In this document: piece after piece, positions 24,572 through 32,539 of the stretch
How positions within the stretch are numbered: the first letter of the stretch is position 1
Layout: the number at the start of each line of letters is the position of its first letter
DNA from: an uncultured Oscillospiraceae bacterium
Lineage (GTDB): Bacteria; Bacillota; Clostridia; Oscillospirales; Acutalibacteraceae
DNA: 64,000 bases
Reading direction: 5' to 3'
NCBI GenBank assembly: GCA_900547105.1
Contig: URFL01000004.1
Span: 1-64,000 of the forward strand
Program-made: the position numbers and the translations under genes
The notes under the pieces: model-generated
Seen by the model: the letters and a program-made list of their open reading frames with translations, nothing else
Databases searched by the model: none
What the model was told of the DNA's origin: nothing

Positions 24572-26980
24572 TCATGCCCGGACAAAGCCGCGCTGTACAT
24601 TGTATGGCCCCACTCGGATAACATTTCCAGACCGCTTCCAGCCGTCCAGTCGCGCCAAAATAGCGTTAAATTCGCGCGTGTCAGCGGGCTTCAGGTCACG
24701 GACATTTCCGTTGAATAGTTCGCACCAAATCTCCACGGCGGCAATGCGGTCGCGGTCCACGAGCTCGAGCTCCTGCCCATCCGGCATCCGTGTAGCTCCC
24801 GCCCAGTAGTCCCGCCGCCTGTCAATAGGCCACTTCGACCAATCCACCGGCACTTGCTTTTCAACAAAGTCCTTAATCAGACCCTCGCGGGCAGATACCT
24901 CTCGGTGTTCCTCCTGCTTGATCTTTGCCTCCTGCTCCACGTCGCCGGAGAGATACAGCGACTCGCCTGCCTGCCAGCGGGCTTTTGCCTCTGCCCACAA
25001 TTGGTCGATAGTGCCGTCGGTCAGGTCACGCCACACGGTTTTGGTGTGCGGCTGCTCGCCCACGTCCACGGGCCAGAAACGCCGGTTGCCGGTCGTATCC
25101 TGCAAGAAGTCCGTTGTATTGGTGGAGCCGAAGAACACGCACTGCCGGGGCAGCTCAGATACGTGACGACCATACGCCGCGCGGTAGCGGTCGGCGCGCA
25201 GGGAGAGGAACTGCTTGATGCGGGCGACGTCGGTCTTGCGGAAAGCATCAAGCTCTGACACTTCCACCAGCCATACACCCTGTAAAAGTTCCGAGGCGTC
25301 CTTACCCTCGAATGTGCGAATACTGTCATTGAACCAGCCGCGGCTCATGCGGTCAAGCAGTGTTGACTTGCCTATCCCCTGCGGCCCTGCGAGAATGACC
25401 ATATTGTCGTACTTGTAGCCGGGGATCATGGCGCGGGTAACGGCCGCTGTGAAGCTCTTGCGGCATACCGCGCGGTTGTATGCCGTATCTTTTGCGCCCA
25501 AATAGTCAATGAACAGCGTGTCCAGCCGGGGCACTCCGTCCCATGTCAGGCGCTCGATGTATTCACGGACCTCGTTGAATGCGTGCTGCGATGCATGAAT
25601 ATCAAGAGCACTGTCGATGTTGCCACGCCCGGAGATGCCCCAGAAGCGTTCCATGTACCAGTACAGACCGTTGCTGTCTGTGTCAGACCACAGGCGGCGT
25701 TTGCCGTCCTTTTTCCACGGCAGCGGTCCCAGCACCTCACCACGGCCGGCAAATTCGTTAAGCGCAAACTTGCCTTTAAGCGGGGGATCGTGCTCCAGAA
25801 TAATACGCACATTGTCAATAGTGCTCTTGATCTTGCCGTCCTGCGTCCGCTGTAGCTTTTCTGCCCATGCGGTGTCGTCCTCCGGCGCGGGGTCGTTGCC
25901 CATACCCTCGAACTCCCGCATTGCTTGCTCGTGCTGCTCACGGTTGAGCGTGGCACACACGGTCTTATCGGCCAGTGCCAGATCGCACATAGCCTTGTAG
26001 GACGGGAGCTTTGCGACTGGTGTCTCCGGCGCGGCTTTGTCGTCCTTGTCTCCGAACTTGTGTAGCCGGATCAGGTCAAAGGCGTTGACCAGCCGTCCGC
26101 CGCACGGGTCCGTCGCGTGGTGGCTGAACAAAAACTTGCCGCCGTCATAGACGATCGCGCCGCCTGTGGTGGAACCGCCCAGATAGGTATAACGGTCGGG
26201 ATCGTTGTCAACGACCTCGTAGATGCCGGGCAGATAGACATCCATAGCAGCCAGCACATTATAGGTGCGGCAGAAGGCACCCACAAGGCCCTGCTTTTCT
26301 TCGGGGTCGCCCTGCTTCATAGCCAGCTTCTGATAGCTGGTAGCGCCGGGAACCACCGGCCAGCTCGTCAGATCGTGCCAGTCGGCATATGTACCAAGCA
26401 GCGCGTCTGCGGATATCAGCGGCGCGTCTACGGCCTTGTAGACAAATTCGCTGTCGGAACAACAGGACGGCCAATACATTAGCCGACAGGTTTCAAACGT
26501 CGTCGGGTCAGCCATACCGATGCCCACATGGGCAGCCACACGGCGCGCGCACGGCTCATATTCATCGGGGGTCATAGTCCGGTCGGTCGGGACGACAACG
26601 CGCAAACGTGGACGCTCGGGCGTGTGCTTGCGGGTACTGTAGATGCAGTAGCTGAAGCCCAACTCGTCCATTTTGCCGATGACAGTTTCCGTCTGCCAGC
26701 CGGGGATGTTATCAAAGTCAAGCGTGATGATGTCGCGCCCGGTTACGTTGTTTGCCTTGCGGCGCCGCCCCACCAGCGAGCCGCCTACAAAGCCGCCAAC
26801 GTCCTTCAGATCGTCCTGCTGTGACTTCTTCAGATGCAGATAGTCTTGCAGGGTTTCAGCCCCACGGACCGGGGTAGACAGCCGTTTATAGAGCTCATCA
26901 ACAGTTAACACTGTCTGTTTCCAAACCATATCACGGCGGTTATTGCCTACGGATATGGTGATTTGTCTGTCATGTGTCAT
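24572..26980 (-). CDS. Primase-helicase, VapE/D5-type
   Basis: 802 residues. The N-terminal part has archaeo-eukaryotic-primase-like acid residues (ITLDFDN, residues 85-91, with a PRLRVVVPTDR segment). The C-terminal VapE/VirE ATPase carries Walker A GPQGIGKST (about 529-537), a Walker B-like VWLVEVSEL and an arginine-finger-like TTGNRRFWPV. It should prime and unwind at the phage origin. The heptamer cluster lies right after its stop, supporting an origin there. ATG at 26980 follows AGGAGTACCTGATT. Confidence 0.95.
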   Translation of the reverse strand: MTHDRQITISVGNNRRDMVWKQTVLTVDELYKRLSTPVRGAETLQDYLHLKKSQQDDLKDVGGFVGGSLVGRRRKANNVTGRDIITLDFDNIPGWQTETVIGKMDELGFSYCIYSTRKHTPERPRLRVVVPTDRTMTPDEYEPCARRVAAHVGIGMADPTTFETCRLMYWPSCCSDSEFVYKAVDAPLISADALLGTYADWHDLTSWPVVPGATSYQKLAMKQGDPEEKQGLVGAFCRTYNVLAAMDVYLPGIYEVVDNDPDRYTYLGGSTTGGAIVYDGGKFLFSHHATDPCGGRLVNAFDLIRLHKFGDKDDKAAPETPVAKLPSYKAMCDLALADKTVCATLNREQHEQAMREFEGMGNDPAPEDDTAWAEKLQRTQDGKIKSTIDNVRIILEHDPPLKGKFALNEFAGRGEVLGPLPWKKDGKRRLWSDTDSNGLYWYMERFWGISGRGNIDSALDIHASQHAFNEVREYIERLTWDGVPRLDTLFIDYLGAKDTAYNRAVCRKSFTAAVTRAMIPGYKYDNMVILAGPQGIGKSTLLDRMSRGWFNDSIRTFEGKDASELLQGVWLVEVSELDAFRKTDVARIKQFLSLRADRYRAAYGRHVSELPRQCVFFGSTNTTDFLQDTTGNRRFWPVDVGEQPHTKTVWRDLTDGTIDQLWAEAKARWQAGESLYLSGDVEQEAKIKQEEHREVSAREGLIKDFVEKQVPVDWSKWPIDRRRDYWAGATRMPDGQELELVDRDRIAAVEIWCELFNGNVRDLKPADTREFNAILARLDGWKRSGNVIRVGPYNVQRGFVRA

Positions 26981-27051
26981 AATCAGGTACTCCTGTCTTC
27001 GGGTTCACCCCCCCCCGTTACCGAAGAGGGCCTCGCCACTCTATGTGGCTC

Positions 27052-27366
27052 TTAGTATGTGCCCGCGATGCGGTCAGACAGGCGGACCAGCTTGCTTGCG
27101 CGAATGCGGTCCACCATAGCGCGGTTTCGGAAGATAATCTTGAGCTGTTCCAGCATAATTTCTACGTCGGCGATTTCCTCGGCCAGAGCTTCGGCATTGT
27201 CCGTGCCGCGCAGGCTCTTCGACAGCTCTTTCGTCAGCTCCGACATTTCTTCCATCGCCATCACAAGTTGCGATTGCTTGCCGTAGGTCCTGACGGCCTC
27301 GGCATAGGTGTTCGATCGTATAGCTTTATTACTGGTCTTTTTTGTCGCTGCCTTAATCTTGTTCAT
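27052..27366 (-). CDS. MazG-like nucleotide pyrophosphohydrolase
   Basis: 104 residues. The sequence MAMEEMSELTKELSKSL followed by ALAEEIADVEIMLEQLKIIF fits the MazG helical pattern, with EExxE and ExxD acidic pairs for Mg2+. It probably cleans unusual NTPs or adjusts the nucleotide pool during replication, alongside ThyX in the same operon. The start has AAGGAGGGCATTTAG. It ends 71 bp before the primase gene. Confidence 0.85.
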   Translation of the reverse strand: MNKIKAATKKTSNKAIRSNTYAEAVRTYGKQSQLVMAMEEMSELTKELSKSLRGTDNAEALAEEIADVEIMLEQLKIIFRNRAMVDRIRASKLVRLSDRIAGTY

Positions 27367-27699
27367 CTAAATGCCCTCCTTCTTTTCAGCGTTCCATGCC
27401 GCGACATCAACACCGATCTCTTGCAGCTTGCGGTCCGCAAGCCACGCGCTGTTGTCAGGCAGTTCATAGTATTTGACCAGGTCATCGTGGATGACCGCGA
27501 ACTGTTCCCATGCGCGACGCAGCCGCTTTTTCCCGAAGCCGAGGTGCTTGTGTAAAAAGAAGAGAAACGCAGCGTCAATAGCGTTGGTGTATTTCCGGTC
27601 AGCTTCTATAATTTGCCGATTGATCTCAGCATCCAGTGCCCGCCTCGCTCGCGCGGTGAGTTTGATGCCTGATTGGCCTTCGCAAACCTTAGCTTTCAT
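27367..27699 (-). CDS. Conserved phage protein, unknown function
   Basis: 110 residues from ATG at 27699, which lies 11 nt inside the upstream gene; a longer frame has no site. Helical and basic, with KLTARARRALDAEINRQIIEADRKYTNAID and FLHKHLGFGKKRLRRAWEQF. Stop and next start are adjacent. Small proteins with this FGKKRL(R)R(A/L)W pattern are common in early regions of Gram-positive phages, but no role is known to me. Confidence 0.7.
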   Translation of the reverse strand: MKAKVCEGQSGIKLTARARRALDAEINRQIIEADRKYTNAIDAAFLFFLHKHLGFGKKRLRRAWEQFAVIHDDLVKYYELPDNSAWLADRKLQEIGVDVAAWNAEKKEGI

Positions 27700-28003
27700 A
27701 GGTTTCGGCCTCGACGCATGCAAACACATCAGGGTTATCAACAACGACCGAATGGAGTGCGTTCGCCAGCTCGTCCACGCGCTTTTCGTCGTGGTCGCGG
27801 TAGCCGAGACCGAAATAAATCGCGTGAACCACTTCGTGAATGAAATCGGCCTCCATTTTTGCCTTTGCCTGCGGACAGATGCGAATAATCAGGTCGTTGT
27901 AGAGGATTTCCGCTGATACATTGTTGATGCCGAGATCCATTTTGCTGGTGATCTCGACGGTGTAGGTCTTGCCGCCAATCTTGATCTTTTTAGGGATTTT
28001 CAT
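27689..28003 (-). CDS. Putative phage zincin (HExxH), small
   Basis: 104 residues from ATG at 28003 with GAGGTG six bases upstream; a GTG 9 nt earlier falls inside that site. A short beta-rich N-terminus (KIKIGGKTYTVEI) leads to FIHEVVHAIYFGLGY, giving H56, E57 and H60, with acidic residues in the following helix. Size and pattern resemble small phage SprT/ImmA-like zincins. The substrate is unknown; it may simply bind metal. Confidence 0.75.
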   Translation of the reverse strand: MKIPKKIKIGGKTYTVEITSKMDLGINNVSAEILYNDLIIRICPQAKAKMEADFIHEVVHAIYFGLGYRDHDEKRVDELANALHSVVVDNPDVFACVEAETYES

Positions 28004-28184
28004 TGAATTCACCTCGTTCTGTAGTCTTTCGATTGATCCGCGCCGCAGTTTTTTGGTATTTCTGCGGCAGCGGAAAAATCGTTATAAGGGTTTCGCCGTG
28101 GAAGATATAAACGTTGTTGCAGTAGATACGAATGTTGTTTGCCGTCTCGTGCTTCCAGTACAGCGCCGATATGTACCGGTTCAG
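27990..28184 (-). CDS. Small phage protein, putative, CTG start
   Basis: An open frame of 64 residues fills the gap between two operon genes: it begins NRYISALYWKHETANNIR, continues IYCNNVYIFHGETLITIFPL and ends in a basic tail (KTAARINRKTTERGEFNENP). It has no ATG, GTG or TTG; the best start is CTG at 28184, overlapping the previous TGA as CTGA with GAAGG upstream. The frame reads like a real protein, similar to small phage proteins with IYxNxVYIF strands. Either a rare CTG start is used, or a start codon has been lost. Confidence 0.45.
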   Translation of the reverse strand: MNRYISALYWKHETANNIRIYCNNVYIFHGETLITIFPLPQKYQKTAARINRKTTERGEFNENP

Positions 28185-28456
28185 ACTGCCTTCGGTGTCT
28201 CCGTGACGATCTCGCCAGCGCAGGCTGCATAACCAGCGAGATCCACAAAACTGTCACCCTTGACGCCGGTTTTGATTCGGGCCACTTTGAGGAGTGCCAG
28301 CATCATCGCTACGTCCTTTGCCGTGTAGCTATACCCCATATATGCCTCCCAGAGCTTTCCCACAAGGGCAAAGTTGTTCTCCGGCTTGCCGTACTCCTGT
28401 TCGCGCTCACCACAAACACATTTACGGGCAGCCTCTAAAATTTCAGCTCTTTTCAT
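28181..28456 (-). CDS. DUF6378-like phage protein
   Basis: 91 residues. The sequence RAEILEAARKCVCGEREQEYG, then FALVGKLWEAYMG, TAKDVAMMLALLKVARIKTG and SFVDLAGYAACAGEI matches a widespread helical phage family (DUF6378, name from memory). It resembles all-alpha NTP pyrophosphatase-like helices and may act on nucleotides. The ATGA overlap with the upstream 39-residue ORF shows operon coupling. Confidence 0.78.
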   Translation of the reverse strand: MKRAEILEAARKCVCGEREQEYGKPENNFALVGKLWEAYMGYSYTAKDVAMMLALLKVARIKTGVKGDSFVDLAGYAACAGEIVTETPKAV

Positions 28457-28572
28457 TCTTTAGATTCTCCTTCAGGAAAATGTAATTTGGCTACGTCAAT
28501 CGGAAATTCCTCAATTTCCGACGCCCATAGGCAAGAGCCTTTTATCTTTGTAATATCACCTAAGTGTTTCAT
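28453..28572 (-). CDS. 39-residue protein built of C5-methyltransferase-like segments
   Basis: The gene fits exactly between its neighbours: TAATG at the 5' junction (28572) and ATGA at the 3' junction (28453). The peptide has two segments typical of phage cytosine-C5 methyltransferases: MKHLGDITKI and CLWASEIEEFPIDVAKLHFPE. In the intact enzymes as I recall them, the second segment comes before the first, so here the order is swapped. It has no catalytic PC motif and cannot be an active enzyme. It may be a deletion remnant or a small repurposed protein. Confidence 0.65.
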   Translation of the reverse strand: MKHLGDITKIKGSCLWASEIEEFPIDVAKLHFPEGESKE

Positions 28573-28844
28573 TATTCGCTATCCTCACTACTTGCATAGA
28601 CATTGAGGTAGTCCAGAACATCACCAACAAGAGCCAGTGCGGTTTCCTGCCCTTTGTCACTCTGATAAAGCCACTCAGAGCCACAGTTAAGAGCAACATC
28701 GCCGTTTTTATCCACAAAAGCAGCAACCTTTTCTACTACCTCAGCGGCAGTACGGATAGCATAGTCGAGTGCGGCATCATCAGTGATACCATTATTAACG
28801 GCGTCAATGAGAATATCGTGTATTTCAGTCCTTAATCTGTTCAT
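28572..28844 (-). CDS. Small acidic helical phage protein, unknown
   Basis: 90 residues with GGAGGGCTAAGCAG before the ATG. Mostly helical and acidic (EIHDILIDAVNNGITDDAALDYAIRTAAEVVEKV), with NCGSEWLYQSDKGQE in the middle and an acidic end. No family recognised. It sits 4 nt after thyX and overlaps the next ORF by one base. Confidence 0.68.
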   Translation of the reverse strand: MNRLRTEIHDILIDAVNNGITDDAALDYAIRTAAEVVEKVAAFVDKNGDVALNCGSEWLYQSDKGQETALALVGDVLDYLNVYASSEDSE

Positions 28845-28848
28845 CTGC

Positions 28849-29475
28849 TTAGCCCTCCAAAATATCGTCGAAGCAGACAGGGATAACCTTTTGCAACGTA
28901 CGCAGCAGTGGTATAGCTATCTCTCGCATCTGCGGGTGTGCGCCGGCAGCGGTACGAAGCCGCAGGAAATGGCGCCACTCACGGATATTGGCCGTCATAA
29001 CGACCTCTGTTTTCAAGCTGTTCGGGAGTACTGCACGGGCCTCTTGCGGGGACAAACCGCAGTCCAGCAGATTAAAATATGCCCTTTCCGCCCTAGAGCA
29101 AGCCTCTTTCCATTCGCTGTAGGCAAAGGTGTTTTTGGCTAAATAAAGAGGCTCAATGACCGTGATCTCGCAGCCGAACTGGTTCTGACTGTAATTGCAG
29201 TAGCGGGTACTCTCCTGACAATAGGATGCCATCCGGTGTCTAACGAGCTCGTGGCTGACGCCGCGGTCACAGATAAACTTCACGGTAAAACTGCAATGTT
29301 CCAAAACCGCTTCATGCCCGCGCTTGATGATACCTGCAACGAACTTCGGGGCGCTATCGTCCGTAATCTTGCCCTCGGATTTGTAGCAGACACGCCCACA
29401 CTCCTCAAGGCGCCTCAGAATGACAGCCCCATCGATCGGGGTGATGAACTGCACGTCAGGCTTAATAATCTTCAT
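28849..29475 (-). CDS. thyX: FAD-dependent thymidylate synthase
   Basis: 208 residues. The ThyX signature RHRxxSxxxxSxRY is present as RHRMASYCQESTRY (79-92), with the FAD/dUMP-binding EHCSFTVKF strand before it and NIREWRHFLRLR (dUMP-binding) after it. The enzyme makes dTMP from dUMP using methylene-tetrahydrofolate and reduced FAD. Its presence in the replication operon suggests the phage boosts the thymidylate pool during growth. Confidence 0.96.
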   Translation of the reverse strand: MKIIKPDVQFITPIDGAVILRRLEECGRVCYKSEGKITDDSAPKFVAGIIKRGHEAVLEHCSFTVKFICDRGVSHELVRHRMASYCQESTRYCNYSQNQFGCEITVIEPLYLAKNTFAYSEWKEACSRAERAYFNLLDCGLSPQEARAVLPNSLKTEVVMTANIREWRHFLRLRTAAGAHPQMREIAIPLLRTLQKVIPVCFDDILEG

Positions 29476-29486
29476 CGTTGTCCTCC

Positions 29487-31481
29487 TTAATCCTTTTTGA
29501 AAAACTTACCGACCCATCCGTCAGCGCCGAGCGGCAGGCCCTCCGCCCACGGGATCGGTGTTGACATGACCTTGACTACTCTGTCCAGCATCTCGTTGTC
29601 TGTGCCAAACACCGGAATGTCGATAACAACCTCGTCATGGATGTGGAAGACCACAGGGAGCCCAGCGGCTTCAAGGCGTGCAATGGTCTGCGCCAAACAG
29701 TCGCGGGCAATAGCCTGCACGACGTTCTCCACCAGCTTTCCGCCGTAGGTCTCGATGCGACCCCACTTGTTTTTGTCGTTAATACCCATATAGGTGATGG
29801 ACGGACCGCCCCAGCGGTTTTCACCGACAGCCGGTTCTACATAGTAGAGCTTGCGCCCGGACGGGAGCGAGATTGTCATACAGGTTGTACCACGGATGCA
29901 GTCACATTCCCGCGCGAAGGTGCAGCAACGAACGCGGAGAGATCCGCCGTTCTGGATGACCCGGATTGCTGCGTCGTTAAAGCTGTACCAGAGGTTGCGG
30001 ATTTTAGGGTTTGTGTTGCGCCACTTATCCACGATGTCTTTGATTTCCTCGTCTGGTAGGTCGGCAAGCAGCTTGCCGGTGTCCATCTGCCGCATGGCCG
30101 AAACGCCACCCTGATACCCGAGAGCCAATTCTGCGACCTTGCCACGCTGCCGAAGGGCGTACTCAGGGTTACCTTTTTTGATCCGTTCCAGCGGCACGCC
30201 GAACATCTGAGAAGCGGACGCCTCATAGATTTTGCCGTGCGTCCTGAAGACTTCAAGCCGCCACTCCTCGTCAGCCAGCCACGATATGACACGGGCTTCG
30301 ATGGCGCTGAAATCGGCGTCGATCAGGACGTTGCCGGGGGCAGCCACAAACGCGGTGCGGATAAGCTGTGACAACGTGTCATTCGGAGAGCCGTAGACTG
30401 TCCGCAGTGCATCGAGCTTGCGACCTTTGACCAGCTCACGGGCCAATTCCAGCGGCTCCGTGTAGGTACGGGGCAGATTCTGCACCTGCACCAGACGTCC
30501 GGCCCATCTGCCAGTACGGTTGGCACCGTAAAACTGTAGCAGCCCACGGACGCGTCCGTCGTCGCACACGGCGGCCTCGATGGCGTCATATTTCTTGGTG
30601 CTGGTCTTACCCAGCTCCTGCCGGATTTCCAGCATCCGCTGGACGTGGTCAGCGTTGTCACGGCCCAGCAGCTCTTTGATCGTCTCTTTGCGCAGGGTGG
30701 TGATGTCGTCACCGGTTTCGACGGACAACCAGCGGGCAAGCTGCTTGACGCTGTTGGGGTTTTGCAGACCGGAGAGCTGGACAGCCTCATCGGTAAGCTG
30801 CGCGCGAATGGTTTCGCCCAGTTCCAACGCGCCAGCACAGAAATCCATGTCGACTGCCACGCCGCGCGCATTGATAAGAAGATCCGTTTCCCACTGCTTC
30901 TGAACGAAATCCGGCACGGGGAATGCGGATAGGCGGCGTTCAATCTCCATTTCCGCCACAACATCCTGACCGTTGTAGGTCTTGAACAGTGCCCATTTTT
31001 CGGGATCGTGATGCGGGTAGTTCCTAGTCCTGCCGCCGTTAGCCTTCGTGGGCTTGCAAGGCGCGCAGAAATAGCGGATCAGAGCCTTGCCAGTAGTCAG
31101 CTTTTGTTTGTCCTCCGGAATGCCCAGTGCCCGACCCGTCGCATCCAGACCCGCAGTGTAACCGGCGTACAGTCCGTGCAGCATTGTGTCACGCCACTGC
31201 TCCGGCGGGAGTTGACAACCTAGATATCGGCTAAGGCAATACCACTCAAACGCCGCATTGTACGCGTGTTTGATGTACGCAGGATCGGTCAAAGCCGACC
31301 GAACATCATGCGGGATAGTCTCGCCCTGTGCCAAATCAATGACCTGCGGCGGTGCGCCGTCTATGCTGTACGCGAAAAGCAAAATTGTGAATGCGGGGCT
31401 TTGCGCATAACGATATAGCCCCGTTTTTTTGATATCCACATCAGAATAGGTCTCTAGGTCGATAGACAAATGATGTGCCAT
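29487..31481 (-). CDS. Family A DNA polymerase (phage PolA)
   Basis: 664 residues, shorter than bacterial PolI: no 5'-3' exonuclease domain. The N-terminal 3'-5' exonuclease-like domain starts LSIDLETYSDVD. The polymerase has motif A DADFSAIEARVISWLA, motif B RQRGKVAELALGYQGG and motif C HIHDEVVID (about 612-620). It is the replicative polymerase of the element. AGGAGG precedes the ATG. A GC-rich hairpin lies upstream. Confidence 0.96.
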   Translation of the reverse strand: MAHHLSIDLETYSDVDIKKTGLYRYAQSPAFTILLFAYSIDGAPPQVIDLAQGETIPHDVRSALTDPAYIKHAYNAAFEWYCLSRYLGCQLPPEQWRDTMLHGLYAGYTAGLDATGRALGIPEDKQKLTTGKALIRYFCAPCKPTKANGGRTRNYPHHDPEKWALFKTYNGQDVVAEMEIERRLSAFPVPDFVQKQWETDLLINARGVAVDMDFCAGALELGETIRAQLTDEAVQLSGLQNPNSVKQLARWLSVETGDDITTLRKETIKELLGRDNADHVQRMLEIRQELGKTSTKKYDAIEAAVCDDGRVRGLLQFYGANRTGRWAGRLVQVQNLPRTYTEPLELARELVKGRKLDALRTVYGSPNDTLSQLIRTAFVAAPGNVLIDADFSAIEARVISWLADEEWRLEVFRTHGKIYEASASQMFGVPLERIKKGNPEYALRQRGKVAELALGYQGGVSAMRQMDTGKLLADLPDEEIKDIVDKWRNTNPKIRNLWYSFNDAAIRVIQNGGSLRVRCCTFARECDCIRGTTCMTISLPSGRKLYYVEPAVGENRWGGPSITYMGINDKNKWGRIETYGGKLVENVVQAIARDCLAQTIARLEAAGLPVVFHIHDEVVIDIPVFGTDNEMLDRVVKVMSTPIPWAEGLPLGADGWVGKFFKKD

Positions 31482-31503
31482 AAAACGCCTCCTAGTTTAT
31501 ACA

Positions 31504-31534
31504 GGGGCGGCGGCTATATGACGGCCGCCGCCCC
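31504..31534 (-). other. GC-rich hairpin between DUF2815 and polymerase genes
   Basis: An 11-bp perfect GC stem (31504-31514 with 31524-31534) and 9-nt loop. On the minus strand it is followed by UGUAUAAAC, not a U run, so it is not a classic terminator. It may stabilise the upstream DUF2815 message or modulate translation of the polymerase. Confidence 0.6.
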
Positions 31535-31549
31535 GCGCATCAAAAAGTA

Positions 31550-32152
31550 TTACATCGGCTGACCGGTCAGCGGGTTAATTCGCGGTACGGGGGCAACGCT
31601 CGAGTTGCCAACGCCAGCAAACTCGGCAGCGGTAACAACAGAGTTGCTGAGGGGTTCGCCGTCACGGGTCTTCATCACGGCGCGCAGGCCGCAGCCGACG
31701 CCGCGCTTGCCAGCAGAGTTGTAGGCGTAAAAGTTGATGGACACGCGGGCATACATACCGCTGTAGATGTCCGTGGGGGCCAGTTCGCAGTTCACGTTGT
31801 CTGCGCCACAGACATACGGCTTATTCTTGCTGGACGCTGTGACCACCCAGCAGCCGCGGCACTCCTCCCCAAAAGGTTCGCCGGAGGGGCGCACGCCGTC
31901 ACCGTCATGCACAACGGATTCAATACGGGCGGGGCGGACACCATTCCACTTGGCATTGACGCCGACTTCGGCGGCGGCAGCCATGGCTGCATCAAGTTCC
32001 TGCTTGATGTTCGGGTCGGTCTTGGGGATCAGCAGCGTGACGCTGAACTTCGGATCACCCACACCGTTCTGCGGTGCACGGGCTGTCACGAGGTTGCAGT
32101 AGGACAGGCGGCATTCGGGGGTGAGCACTCTTTTCGGATCATTTTGATACAT
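31550..32152 (-). CDS. DUF2815 ssDNA-binding-like protein
   Basis: 200 residues. The DUF2815 pattern is clear: VTARAPQNGVGDPKFSVTLLIPK, then NGVRPARIESVVHDGDGVRPSGEP, CRGCWVVTASSKNKPYVCG, IYSGMYARVSINFYAYNSAGKRGVGCGL, and a Pro-rich C-terminus. The family is thought to act as a gp2.5-like single-stranded DNA-binding protein next to the polymerase. The gene pairs with DUF2800, as in many Gram-positive phages. Confidence 0.9.
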   Translation of the reverse strand: MYQNDPKRVLTPECRLSYCNLVTARAPQNGVGDPKFSVTLLIPKTDPNIKQELDAAMAAAAEVGVNAKWNGVRPARIESVVHDGDGVRPSGEPFGEECRGCWVVTASSKNKPYVCGADNVNCELAPTDIYSGMYARVSINFYAYNSAGKRGVGCGLRAVMKTRDGEPLSNSVVTAAEFAGVGNSSVAPVPRINPLTGQPM

Positions 32153-32155
32153 AAT

Positions 32156-32539
32156 TCATTCCTCCATAATTTCGTTTGGTTCATAGATCGACTTGAAATA
32201 AGCCAAGAGCTTCTTGGACTTTTCGTGCTTATGCTTTGAACGCTTCAGCGTAGCAAGTAGTTTGTTATTGTTGGCGATCGCCTGTTTTGGCGGGCCTGCA
32301 TAAAATTTAACAGCGATATACCCATCAGCATAGTCGGCAGACGCCTTTTCCCACGCTTTACGCCTTTCGAGCTCGTGCTCCCTTAGCGCCCCATACGTGG
32401 CACGGATTGCGTCCGGGCTAAAGCACATAAGCTGGAAAAGTTTACGCAAATTTGCAACAGGAAGGCTTTCAAACGCCTCCGGATACGCCAATGAAAATGT
32501 CGCTTTATCGTACACAAACGACACACTCCGGTTATGCAT
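32156..32539 (-). CDS. Small helical phage protein, unknown
   Basis: 127 residues from ATG at 32539, which overlaps the DUF2800 stop by 8 nt. It begins MHNRSVSFVYDKATFSLAYPEAF and has a charged helical middle (ALREHELERRKAWEKASADY). The C-terminus is very basic (KRSKHKHEKSKKLLAYFK). It has no recognised domain. Its place between nuclease and SSB-like genes suggests a replication role. Confidence 0.62.
   Translation of the reverse strand: MHNRSVSFVYDKATFSLAYPEAFESLPVANLRKLFQLMCFSPDAIRATYGALREHELERRKAWEKASADYADGYIAVKFYAGPPKQAIANNNKLLATLKRSKHKHEKSKKLLAYFKSIYEPNEIMEE

Noticed and set aside
28009..28257. 82-codon minus-strand frame with ATG
   Set aside because: It overlaps most of the DUF6378-like gene in another frame and reads as random Arg/Ser/His-rich sequence. 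The alternative frame from the CTG codon looks more like protein.
30323..30964. Minus-strand 213-codon frame inside the polymerase gene
   Set aside because: Out-of-frame shadow of the DNA polymerase coding sequence with no domain.
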